NCBI GenBank assembly: GCA_002329285.1
Contig: DCTO01000077.1
Location: 1-7,160, forward strand
Direction: 5' to 3'
Length of the DNA stretch: 7,160 nt
Source of the DNA: Ruminococcaceae bacterium UBA1438
GTDB taxonomy: Bacteria > Bacillota > Clostridia > Oscillospirales > Acutalibacteraceae
A model generated the notes under the pieces. That model saw only the letters and a program-made list of their open reading frames with translations. It ran no database searches and was not told where the DNA came from. Both the position numbers and the translations under genes were made by a program. Shown here piece by piece: positions 1-6,036 of the stretch. The stretch's first letter is position 1. Each line of letters opens with the position of its first letter.

Positions 1-360
1 CCGGACATCAAGCTGGGCATCTGCGGCGAGCACGGCGGCGACCCGAGCTCCGTTGAGTTCTGCCACAAGATTGGTCTGGATTACGTTTCCTGCTCGCCTT
101 TCCGCGTTCCGATTGCCCGCCTTGCTGCTGCACAGGCTGCTATCGCTGAAAACGCTGCAAAGAAGGCAGATGCTGAGGCAAGCAAAGAAGAGATTGAGGC
201 AAAGCTTAATGCTGCAAGAGAGGCGCTTCAGGAGGCTGCAACAAAGCTTCAGGGCTCCGCTGCAAACGCTGCAGAGGATTTCAAGGATTTCCTTGCAAAG
301 AGCGCAAAGAGCATTAAAGCAGGCTGGGAAGAAGCAAAAAAGACATATGATGCAGAGTAA
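1..360 (+). CDS. ppdK: Pyruvate, phosphate dikinase, C-terminal fragment with extra helical tail (5' end outside window)
   Basis: The reading frame is open from the first base to a TAA at 358-360, giving 119 visible residues. Residues 1-48 match the end of the PEP/pyruvate-binding TIM-barrel domain of PPDK. They include [13 protein letters not shown], whose Cys (visible residue 8) corresponds to the catalytic proton-donor Cys of the family, then [20 protein letters not shown] is a cytosolic enzyme that interconverts pyruvate, ATP and Pi with PEP, AMP and PPi; in anaerobes it links glycolysis and gluconeogenesis. As I recall, clostridial PPDK normally ends within a few residues of the AAAQAA segment. 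Here the frame runs about 70 residues further, as an Ala/Lys/Glu-rich helical tail with hydrophobic residues at heptad spacing (I65, L69, A72, L76, A79, L83). A second amphipathic stretch follows, with F94, F97, W109 and Y116. The family call is strong. The role of the tail is unknown. Confidence 0.95.
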   Translation, partial: PDIKLGICGEHGGDPSSVEFCHKIGLDYVSCSPFRVPIARLAAAQAAIAENAAKKADAEASKEEIEAKLNAAREALQEAATKLQGSAANAAEDFKDFLAKSAKSIKAGWEEAKKTYDAE

Positions 361-377
361 AATCTGAACTATTAACG

Positions 378-407
378 AAGAAGCCGAGGAAACTTGGCTT
401 CTTTTTT
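378..407 (+). terminator. Intrinsic terminator downstream of ppdK
   Basis: The left arm 378-388 (AAGAAGCCGAG) pairs with the right arm 393-403 (CTTGGCTTCTT) over 11 bp, with one G-U wobble, around a GAAA tetraloop at 389-392. A run of six T follows at 402-407. It lies 18 bp after the PPDK stop codon and just before an independent promoter, so it insulates ppdK from the threonine ammonia-lyase operon. Confidence 0.92.
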
Positions 408-420
408 GATACTTTAATAT

Positions 421-449
421 TTGACAAACGGGTTTTTAAGTATTAGAAT
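421..449 (+). promoter_or_regulatory. Sigma-A-type promoter of the threonine ammonia-lyase/ridA operon
   Basis: A perfect -35 hexamer TTGACA (421-426) is separated by exactly 17 bp from TAGAAT (444-449), a 5/6 match to the -10 consensus. Transcription should begin around 455-458, leaving a short leader of about 25 nt before the ATG at 482. That leader is too short for a riboswitch or attenuator. A purine-rich ribosome binding site (AAGAAGG, 468-474) lies 7 nt before the start codon. Such a consensus-like promoter suggests substantial basal expression. No operator-like repeat is visible beside it. Confidence 0.85.
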
Positions 450-481
450 ATCTTTTACATTATATTAAAGAAGGCGATTTT

Positions 482-1681
482 ATGCTAACATTGGACAGGG
501 TTTACACTGCCTCCCGCGTTTTAAAGGAGGTTTGCAGGGAAACCGATATGATTCTTGCGCCGAATCTGCGCAAGGATGCGAATATTTATCTTAAAACAGA
601 GAATCTGCAGGTAACGGGCTCCTTCAAGGTCAGGGGCGCTTATTTCAAAATCAGCCGCCTCTCTGATGAAGAGAAGGCAAGGGGTGTTATCGCATGCTCT
701 GCGGGAAACCACGCCCAGGGCGTTGCGCTTGCCGCATCAAAAAGCGGAATAAAAAGCATTATCTGCCTGCCTGATGGCGCGCCCATTTCAAAGGTGGAGG
801 CAACAAAGCGCTTCGGCGCAGAGATTTGCATGGTTAAGGGCGTTTATGATGACGCTTATAATAAAGCAATCGAGCTTCGCGACGAGCATGGCTACAGCTT
901 TATTCATCCCTTTGATGATCCCGATGTTATCGCGGGGCAGGGCACAATCGGCCTTGAAATTATGGATCAGCTGCCAAATGCGGATGCAGTTGTTGTGCCA
1001 ATCGGCGGCGGCGGATTAATTGCCGGCGTGGCTTACACAATTAAGCAGATTAACCCGAATTGCAGGGTTTACGGCGTTCAGGCAGCAGGCGCGCCCAGCA
1101 TGCAGAAATCCATTGAGGATGGCGAAATTGAAACGCTCTCCGGCGTGCAGACCATTGCGGATGGCATTGCGGTTAAAACCCCCGGCACCCTCACTTATGA
1201 GCTTGTGCGAGATTATGTTGACGGCATCGTAACCGTTTCCGATGATGAAATCGCGCTTGGCATTTTAACCCTGCTGGAGCAGCAAAAGCTGATTGCAGAG
1301 GGCGCGGGCGCAGTTCCCGTTGCGGCAGTGCTTGCGGGCAAAATTCCGGATATTGAGGGCAAAAACGTTTGCTGCCTCGTTTCCGGCGGCAATATTGATG
1401 TTACGATTCTTTCCCGCGTTATTGAGCGCGGACTCAAAATGAGCGGCAGAACGGCTAATATCACAATAGCGCTTTCAGATAAGCCCGGCCAGCTCACCGC
1501 CGTTTCAAAGATAATTTCCGAAACCGGCGCAAACGTAACCAGCATTAATTATGACAGCACTGATCTTGATATGAATATCACGGATTGCTATCTGCGCATA
1601 TCCGTTGAAACCAGGGATTATGCCCACATCGTTTCAATCAAGCAGGCGCTTAAGGCTGCAGGCTTTGAGGTAATAGATTAA
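482..1681 (+). CDS. ilvA: Threonine ammonia-lyase (threonine dehydratase) with C-terminal ACT domain
   Basis: This 399-residue cytosolic PLP enzyme deaminates L-threonine to 2-oxobutyrate and ammonia, and usually also acts on L-serine. Fold-type II PLP features are clear: GSFKVRGA with the Schiff-base lysine K49, the SAGNHAQG loop (73-80), the phosphate-binding glycine loop GGGGL (175-179), and the SGGN motif (301-304). Residues about 325-399 (ITIALSDKPGQLTAVSK onward) form a single ACT domain, the usual effector-binding module. The length and single ACT domain match the medium-length threonine ammonia-lyases rather than the roughly 500-residue E. coli biosynthetic IlvA. Such enzymes are named ilvA or tdcB in different genomes, and whether this one serves isoleucine synthesis or threonine catabolism cannot be decided here, because no other ilv or tdc gene is in view. 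It is first in an operon with ridA 13 bp downstream. The start fits the promoter at 421-449 and the SD-like AAGAAGG at 468-474. Confidence 0.95.
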   Translation: MLTLDRVYTASRVLKEVCRETDMILAPNLRKDANIYLKTENLQVTGSFKVRGAYFKISRLSDEEKARGVIACSAGNHAQGVALAASKSGIKSIICLPDGAPISKVEATKRFGAEICMVKGVYDDAYNKAIELRDEHGYSFIHPFDDPDVIAGQGTIGLEIMDQLPNADAVVVPIGGGGLIAGVAYTIKQINPNCRVYGVQAAGAPSMQKSIEDGEIETLSGVQTIADGIAVKTPGTLTYELVRDYVDGIVTVSDDEIALGILTLLEQQKLIAEGAGAVPVAAVLAGKIPDIEGKNVCCLVSGGNIDVTILSRVIERGLKMSGRTANITIALSDKPGQLTAVSKIISETGANVTSINYDSTDLDMNITDCYLRISVETRDYAHIVSIKQALKAAGFEVID

Positions 1682-1694
1682 AGGAGAAATCATT

Positions 1695-2066
1695 ATGGAA
1701 TATGTATCAACAAACAATGCGCCGAATGCAATCGGCCCTTACAGCCAGGCGGTTAAGGCAAACGGCTTTCTTTTCACAAGCGGCCAGATTGCAATAAACC
1801 CCGCAACAAACGCCGTTGAGGCAGAAACGATTGAGGAGCAGGCAGAGCAGGTTTGCAAAAACCTTAAGGCGGTTTGTGAAGCGGCAGGCACAAGCCTTGA
1901 TAAAACCGTTAAAACCGTTTGCTTCCTTGCGGATATCAATGATTTTGCCGCCTTTAACGAGGTTTACGGCAGATATTTCACCGCAAAACCCGCGCGCTCC
2001 TGCGTTGCGGTTAAGGCCTTGCCAAAGGCAGTGCTTTGCGAGGTTGAATTAATCGCAGAGCTGTAA
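1695..2066 (+). CDS. ridA: RidA family reactive intermediate/imine deaminase
   Basis: This is a 123-residue small cytosolic protein of the RidA (YjgF/YER057c/UK114) family, which typically forms trimers. Members hydrolyse 2-aminoacrylate and 2-aminocrotonate, the unstable enamine/imine products of serine/threonine dehydratases, to keto acid and ammonia, which protects other PLP enzymes from damage. Family features visible are AIGPYSQAV (12-20), the FTSGQI segment (27-32), and the C-terminal signature PARSCVAV...CEVELIAEL. In that signature R101 corresponds to the substrate-carboxylate-binding arginine of enteric RidA (Arg105), so the protein is predicted to be active rather than a deaminase-dead paralogue. 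An AGGAG ribosome binding site (1682-1686) directly follows the ammonia-lyase stop codon and gives 8 nt spacing to the ATG. The pairing with the enzyme that generates its substrate strongly supports the assignment. Confidence 0.95.
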   Translation: MEYVSTNNAPNAIGPYSQAVKANGFLFTSGQIAINPATNAVEAETIEEQAEQVCKNLKAVCEAAGTSLDKTVKTVCFLADINDFAAFNEVYGRYFTAKPARSCVAVKALPKAVLCEVELIAEL

Positions 2067-2067
2067 C

Positions 2068-2088
2068 CGGCCACCGGCCACTGACCAC
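2068..2088. repeat. Three tandem heptamers between ridA stop and terminator
   Basis: Three head-to-tail 7-mers lie here: CGGCCAC (2068-2074), CGGCCAC (2075-2081) and TGACCAC (2082-2088). They begin 2 bp after the ridA stop and end just before the terminator stem. No hairpin or promoter is apparent within them. They may be a minimal unit of a short intergenic repeat family or a small slippage product. Confidence 0.6.
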
Positions 2089-2089
2089 T

Positions 2090-2122
2090 AAAAAAAGACC
2101 ATTCCGCCGGAATGGTCTTTTT
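2090..2122. terminator. Bidirectional intrinsic terminator between convergent operons
   Basis: A perfect 14-bp inverted repeat (left arm 2092-2105, right arm 2109-2122, loop GCC) has a GC-containing core GACCATTCC/GGAATGGTC. The outer pairs are A-runs and T-runs: seven A at 2090-2096 and five T at 2118-2122. Each strand therefore reads a stem followed by a U-tract. It ends ridA 24 bp after its stop codon on the + strand. On the - strand it ends the protease gene 11 bp after its stop codon. Confidence 0.93.
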
Positions 2123-2132
2123 CTTGTTTATA

Positions 2133-3686
2133 TTATCCTCTTGCTTCAATCAGCTTGCAGTCAACTTCAAAGGTGTCAATCTGATTGTTGGTGATTCTTG
2201 CGATGGTGAGCTTAACGGTGTCTCCGGGAGTGCTGTCCGCAAGCACGGCAGTCATAACGTCCGTGCTGGTAAGCGTTTGCCCGTTAACCGCAACAATCAT
2301 ATCGTATTGCTGAACATCCTTGCCTGCAAGGTCTGATCCAGCGGTGATTTCGTTGATAACCATTGTGCCCTGCGCATCGTCATATCCAAGCCTGCCAAGC
2401 GCATCAATGATTGCGGAGGAGTTGGAATAATTGCCGATGTTGGTGTAAGTGATGCCGATTTTTGCTCTGCCCTCAACGTAACCAACGCGAATAATGCTGT
2501 TTGCAGTTGAGATTGCGGTGCTGCTCGGAACGGCAAAGCCGATGCCCTCATATTCCGTTGCGGCAATTTTTGATGAATTAACGCCGATAACCTGGCCCTG
2601 CATATTGAAAAGCGCGCCGCCGCTGTTGCCGGGGTTAATTGCCGTATCTGTCTGGATGCATTCGTTTTTGTAACCGATTGTGGAGGAAATCGGCCTGTCC
2701 AGCGCGGAAACGTAACCGCTTGAAACGCTGTTCATAAAGTCCAGTCCGCCGGGGCAGCCGATTGCAACAACCTGCTCGCCGACAACGGTGGAAGAAGAAT
2801 CTGCAAATTCCGCAATTCTGAAGCCTGTTTCGTTAATGGAAAGCACGCCGATATCGGTTTGGCTGTCATATCCAACCATATGCGCATTGTATTCCTTGCC
2901 GTCATTGGTGGTAACAACAAAGCTTGTGCCGTCGCTGATAACGTGGGCGCAGGTGATAACGTATGTTTTGCCGTTGCTTTCCATCATGAAAATGCCGGAG
3001 CCGTAGCCTGAAACGGTTTCCTCTGAATTATTTGAATCAGAGCCGTAGCCAAAGTTATAAAAGCTGCTGTAATCGGAAGCCTTTGAATAAACCGTGATGC
3101 CAACGCAGGAATCAATGCAGTTTTCGGCAACGCCGGCAACGGTGTAATTGCCCTCCTCATCCGTGGTGGCAACCTCTGCCTGCTTTTCGGTTTCAACCTG
3201 GGCGTCTTCGCTTGTTGTGGTTTCTTCAGTGGATGATGATTCCTTGTCGCTGTCAGTGTTGCCGTTTAAGGAGCTGTAAATTCCCAGTACCGCCAAAGCA
3301 GCGCAGCACAGAATTGCAATAGTCACAATCAGCGCGTTTTTGCCTTTTTTCTTCTTTTTCGGAGGCTCGTCCGTCAATGGAACCGGGCCCTGATTAAATT
3401 CAGCCGGAACGGCAGGAGCCGGCGTTGCGCCCTGCGGCTGATAATAAGAATAATTGCCGTAACCTGCATTTTGAACCGGCGCGGGTGCGGGTGCAGGAGC
3501 CGGTGCAGGCGTAGGGGCCGGTGTAGGTGTAGGAGCCGGTGCCGGAGCAGGCTCGGTTGCAGGTGCAGAAATCGGCTCGCTTGCTAAAGCAGGCGCAGAG
3601 TCAGCCGGTGCTTCCTGTTCGGGTTTTGGTTCATCTGCCTCAGTTTCAGCCATCAGTTTGCTGAAGATATCATTTTCATTATCCAT
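2133..3686 (-). CDS. Membrane-anchored S1C trypsin-like serine protease with PDZ domain (HtrA/DegP-like)
   Basis: This is a 517-residue HtrA-type protease expected to act on misfolded proteins at the outer face of the membrane. An acidic N-terminus is followed by a Pro/Ala-rich cytosolic region (about 20-108), a lysine cluster (110-116), one membrane helix (about 117-138) and an acidic Ser/Thr/Glu-rich linker (about 141-180). The protease domain spans about 185-400 and carries the complete triad: H248 in TCAHVI, D278 in SQTDIG and S355 in GNSGGAL. A single PDZ domain covers about 405-512. The ATG at 3686 is preferred because AAGGAG (complement of 3695-3700) lies 8 nt upstream; an in-frame ATG at 3710 would add eight residues, lacks that support and falls in a hairpin. 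It is the last gene after a response regulator and a sensor kinase, an order reminiscent of CssRS, CiaRH and WalRK loci with HtrA. The family is certain; the substrate and the exact orthologue (HtrA, HtrB or YyxA type) are not resolved. Confidence 0.95.
   Translation of the reverse strand: MDNENDIFSKLMAETEADEPKPEQEAPADSAPALASEPISAPATEPAPAPAPTPTPAPTPAPAPAPAPAPVQNAGYGNYSYYQPQGATPAPAVPAEFNQGPVPLTDEPPKKKKKGKNALIVTIAILCCAALAVLGIYSSLNGNTDSDKESSSTEETTTSEDAQVETEKQAEVATTDEEGNYTVAGVAENCIDSCVGITVYSKASDYSSFYNFGYGSDSNNSEETVSGYGSGIFMMESNGKTYVITCAHVISDGTSFVVTTNDGKEYNAHMVGYDSQTDIGVLSINETGFRIAEFADSSSTVVGEQVVAIGCPGGLDFMNSVSSGYVSALDRPISSTIGYKNECIQTDTAINPGNSGGALFNMQGQVIGVNSSKIAATEYEGIGFAVPSSTAISTANSIIRVGYVEGRAKIGITYTNIGNYSNSSAIIDALGRLGYDDAQGTMVINEITAGSDLAGKDVQQYDMIVAVNGQTLTSTDVMTAVLADSTPGDTVKLTIARITNNQIDTFEVDCKLIEARG
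3477..3551 (-). repeat. Pro-Ala/Pro-Thr dipeptide repeat in the HtrA N-terminal region
   Basis: Codons 46-70 of the protease encode an almost uninterrupted alternation of Pro with Ala or Thr. At the DNA level this is a degenerate 6-bp repeat (GGTGCA/GGAGCC-like on the + strand). The encoded stretch should be an extended, rigid spacer on the cytosolic side of the membrane helix. Repeats of this kind often vary in copy number between strains. Confidence 0.85.
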
Positions 3687-3694
3687 AGTCTGTT

Positions 3695-3700
3695 CTCCTT
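3695..3700 (-). promoter_or_regulatory. Ribosome binding site deciding the HtrA start
   Basis: The complement reads AAGGAG, followed after 8 nt by ATG (3686-3684). The alternative in-frame ATG at 3710 has no comparable site at proper spacing and overlaps the 3705-3727 hairpin, so the shorter 517-residue protein is chosen. Confidence 0.85.
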
Positions 3701-3704
3701 TTTC

Positions 3705-3727
3705 CGGCAAGGGAGTTGCTCTTGCCG
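3705..3727 (-). other. Stem-loop in the kinase-protease intergenic region, just upstream of the protease RBS
   Basis: CGGCAAG (3705-3711) and CTTGCCG (3721-3727) form a perfect 7-bp stem around a 9-nt loop. In the - strand transcript the hairpin ends 4 nt before the AAGGAG of the protease gene and is followed by GAAAAAGG, not by a U-tract, so it is not a standard terminator. It could modulate mRNA processing, stability or relative translation within the operon. No function is demonstrated by the sequence. Confidence 0.6.
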
Positions 3728-3745
3728 ATATATTATGTTCTGCAT

Positions 3746-5287
3746 TTATTTTGCAGATTTGTGAACAGGCGAATATTGCTTCGGAAGGGTGAAGGAGAAT
3801 TCTGCAGTATCCTCGCTTTCGCTCTTTGCGGCAACTCTGCCTGCATGCATTTCAATCATAAGCTTAACCAGATATAAGCCAAGCCCTGCGCCCTTTGCAT
3901 CAAGGCTGCGGCTCTTGTCAACCTTATAGAAGCGTTCAAACACTCTTGAAAGCTCCTCCTGCTTGATTCCCGTGCCGCTGTTCTTGATTTTAAGCTCAAT
4001 GCGTGAATCATTATCCGTCAGGGTGAATTCAATGTAACCGCCCTGATTTGTGAATTTAACGGCGTTATCAATCAGATTGTAAATAGCCTGGTAAATCATA
4101 TCCGGGTCTGCAACAATATATGTTGGCTCAAAGCTTTCAAGCCCGCGGATATCAATCTGCTTTTCCTCAATCTTTTGCTCAAAGGTTAAAAGAATGTGGA
4201 TAACCTGGTCTGCTATATCATAATTGCGGGGCTTCATTTCAAAGTCTCCGCTTTCAATTTTGCTCATGTTCAGCATGGAAACAACAAGCCTTGAAAGCCT
4301 TTTGATTTCCGCGCTGACGATGGAAAGGTAATATTCCTGCTTGTCCTTGGCAACGGTGCCGTCAAGAATTCCGTCAATAAAGCCGGAAATGGAGGTCATC
4401 GGCGTTTTCAGCTCGTGAGAAACGTTTGAAACAAAGCTGCGCCTGCTGCTTTCAAGCACGTCCAGCGCGTCCGCCATGTCGTTAAACGCTCTGCCCAAAT
4501 CGGCAAGCTCATCATCGCCCGAAACCTTAACGCGGTAAGAAAAATCGCCAACGGCAAATTGCTTTGCCGCTTTGCTCATCTGCTGCAAGGGGGTGATCAT
4601 CTTTCTTGTGAGATAGTATAAACAAATGAAAGCAAGAATCAGGCAGAAAAATGCGGATATGATAAATATTCTGAAAACCGCAAGCGAAAGCCCCTGGATT
4701 CCCGTTTCGGAAAAGGCGAAAACCGTGCCTATAATCCTGCCGTCCGAATAAATCGGCATGCCAACGATGAAGCTCTGCTCCCCGTCAACATAAACTTTAT
4801 TAACAAGCTCGCCCTCCTGATAAACGGCGGAGATAATTTTGCTGTCAATAACAACATTGTCATGCTCCTCACAGGGGGTGAAATAGCCGTAAATCGGCAT
4901 TGCGCCGGCTCTCTCCTTGCAAAGGATGATGCTGCCCTCGGTGTCGCAAACAAAAACGTCCGCCTCAATGGATTCGGAAACGGTTGCCAGCGTTTCGCAA
5001 AGCAGCTCCTTTTCCATTGAATATTTGAAATTCATATCCTGCGTAATAAGCGTGCTTTCAATCGTGCCCTTGATGGATTCAACGTTTTGGCGCAAAAGCT
5101 GGGTGCGCTCTCCCTCCGTGTAATTGTTAACCAAAACAACAAGAGAAACGCCAAGCACAATCAGCAGCGCAAGAAAGATTGCGCCGAAGGTCAAAAAATA
5201 TTTTGTGAAAATATTTGCTTTAACGGGCAGGTGCTTTGCAAGCTGCTTAAAGCCCTTTGCCGCCCGTGCCTCTGTTTTTTCAGCCAT
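3746..5287 (-). CDS. Two-component sensor histidine kinase (HAMP, HisKA, HATPase_c)
   Basis: This is a 513-residue membrane kinase. A basic N-terminus precedes TM1 (about 30-53); an extracellular sensor region of about 150 residues (54-202) has Cache/PDC-like character but no recognisable ligand motif. TM2 (about 203-226) and a HAMP domain (about 222-275) follow. The HisKA helix has phosphoacceptor H291 in SHELKTP; the E-x-x-T after the histidine suggests phosphatase activity as well. The ATPase domain has an N box (NLIDNAVK, 404-411), F box (FERFYKVDKS, 450-459) and G2 box (GAGLGLYLVK, 467-476). Its G1 box reads NSGTGI (436-441), with Asn at the usual Asp position, a variant also found in other Firmicute kinases. 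The start lies 5 bp after the response-regulator stop codon, and its AAGGA site (complement of 5297-5301) is inside the regulator's last codons, so translation is probably coupled. The signal is unknown; the downstream HtrA gene suggests envelope or secretion stress. Confidence 0.95.
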   Translation of the reverse strand: MAEKTEARAAKGFKQLAKHLPVKANIFTKYFLTFGAIFLALLIVLGVSLVVLVNNYTEGERTQLLRQNVESIKGTIESTLITQDMNFKYSMEKELLCETLATVSESIEADVFVCDTEGSIILCKERAGAMPIYGYFTPCEEHDNVVIDSKIISAVYQEGELVNKVYVDGEQSFIVGMPIYSDGRIIGTVFAFSETGIQGLSLAVFRIFIISAFFCLILAFICLYYLTRKMITPLQQMSKAAKQFAVGDFSYRVKVSGDDELADLGRAFNDMADALDVLESSRRSFVSNVSHELKTPMTSISGFIDGILDGTVAKDKQEYYLSIVSAEIKRLSRLVVSMLNMSKIESGDFEMKPRNYDIADQVIHILLTFEQKIEEKQIDIRGLESFEPTYIVADPDMIYQAIYNLIDNAVKFTNQGGYIEFTLTDNDSRIELKIKNSGTGIKQEELSRVFERFYKVDKSRSLDAKGAGLGLYLVKLMIEMHAGRVAAKSESEDTAEFSFTLPKQYSPVHKSAK

Positions 5288-5292
5288 TTAGA

Positions 5293-5988
5293 TTAATCCT
5301 TGGTTTCAAATTTATAGCCAACGCCCCAAACGGTTTTGAGCGCCCATTTGTCTGAAACGCCTTCAAGCTTTTCGCGCAGGCGCTTAACGTGAACGTCAAC
5401 CGTGCGTGAATCGCCGTAATAATCAAATCCCCAAACCTCGTCAAGAAGCTGGTCGCGCGTGTAAACCCTGTTCGGATTTGATGCAAAATGGTAAATCAGC
5501 TCAAGCTCCTTGGGCGGCGTGTCAACAACCTCGCCCTTAACCTTAAGCTCATAATTAACAATGTTAATCTCAAGATTGTCATAGATAACGGGCTTTTTGC
5601 CTGCGGAAGCGCTTTCGCCCTCGCCCTTCGTGCGGCGAAGAACGGCCTTGATTCTTGCCATAACCTCCTTGGCGTCAAACGGCTTGGTAACGTAATCGTC
5701 CGCCCCAAGCTCAAGGCCAAGCACCTTGTCAAAGGTTTCGCCCTTTGCGGTCAGCATAATAATCGGGGCAGAGGAGGTTTTGCGGATTTCTCTGCAAACC
5801 TGCCAGCCGTCCATTTTCGGCAGCATTACGTCAAGCAAAACCAAATCCGGCTCCTTTGCGGCAAAGGCGTCAACCGCCGCCTGGCCGTCGTTAGCAACGA
5901 AAACGGTGTAGCCTTCATTTTCAAGATACAGCTTTAAAAGCTCGCAGATATTGGCGTCGTCATCAACAACAAGAATTTTATTACTCAT
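5293..5988 (-). CDS. OmpR/PhoB-family response regulator (receiver plus winged helix)
   Basis: This 231-residue cytosolic transcription factor is the partner of the adjacent kinase. The receiver domain (about 1-120) has the acidic pocket D9-D11, phosphoacceptor D53 in LLDVMLPKMDG, switch threonine T80 and conserved K102 in TKPF. A short Gly/Ser/Ala-rich linker (about 121-131) leads to a trans_reg_C winged helix (about 132-228). Its recognition helix is RTVDVHVKRLREKL (195-208), and the C-terminal wing ends in WGVGYKF. All residues needed for phosphorylation and DNA binding are intact. The ATG at 5988 has an AAGGA site (complement of 5996-6000) 7 nt upstream. It is first in the regulator-kinase-protease unit. 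The AT-rich repeats upstream (6049-6075) resemble the direct repeats bound by this family, so autoregulation is plausible. The sequence resembles WalR, PhoP and related regulators but cannot be tied to one of them by eye. Confidence 0.96.
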   Translation of the reverse strand: MSNKILVVDDDANICELLKLYLENEGYTVFVANDGQAAVDAFAAKEPDLVLLDVMLPKMDGWQVCREIRKTSSAPIIMLTAKGETFDKVLGLELGADDYVTKPFDAKEVMARIKAVLRRTKGEGESASAGKKPVIYDNLEINIVNYELKVKGEVVDTPPKELELIYHFASNPNRVYTRDQLLDEVWGFDYYGDSRTVDVHVKRLREKLEGVSDKWALKTVWGVGYKFETKD

Positions 5989-6036
5989 AGCGGTTTCCTT
6001 TCATTATTGACTATTTTAAAACCTGTTTTTGCAAAT

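Noticed and set aside
53..367. 104-codon + strand frame rich in Arg, Leu and Gln
   Set aside because: It overlaps the PPDK C-terminal frame throughout, the PPDK frame contains exact family motifs, and the composition (RRLQQSF-like) is typical of a frame-shifted shadow.
450..481. Riboswitch or attenuator before the threonine ammonia-lyase
   Set aside because: The predicted leader is only about 25 nt, too short for a structured regulatory RNA or a leader peptide.
2068..2088. CRISPR or satellite-like array
   Set aside because: There are only three 7-bp units with no spacers, far below any CRISPR organisation.
2112..2336. 74-codon + strand frame beginning in the terminator
   Set aside because: It starts inside the terminator right arm and runs antisense to the PDZ domain of the protease, so it is not a credible gene.
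3687..3710. Longer HtrA start at 3710 adding MPEKGEQT
   Set aside because: Those codons overlap the hairpin and the AAGGAG that serves the ATG at 3686, and no SD is properly placed for 3710.
3705..3727. Hairpin between kinase and HtrA as an intrinsic terminator
   Set aside because: On the - strand the stem is followed by GAAAAAGG, not by T residues, so it would not terminate in the usual way.
5488..5937. 149-codon + strand frame antisense to the response regulator
   Set aside because: It is a shadow of the highly conserved regulator gene, caused by codon bias. No ribosome binding site or promoter was noticed and no family is recognisable.
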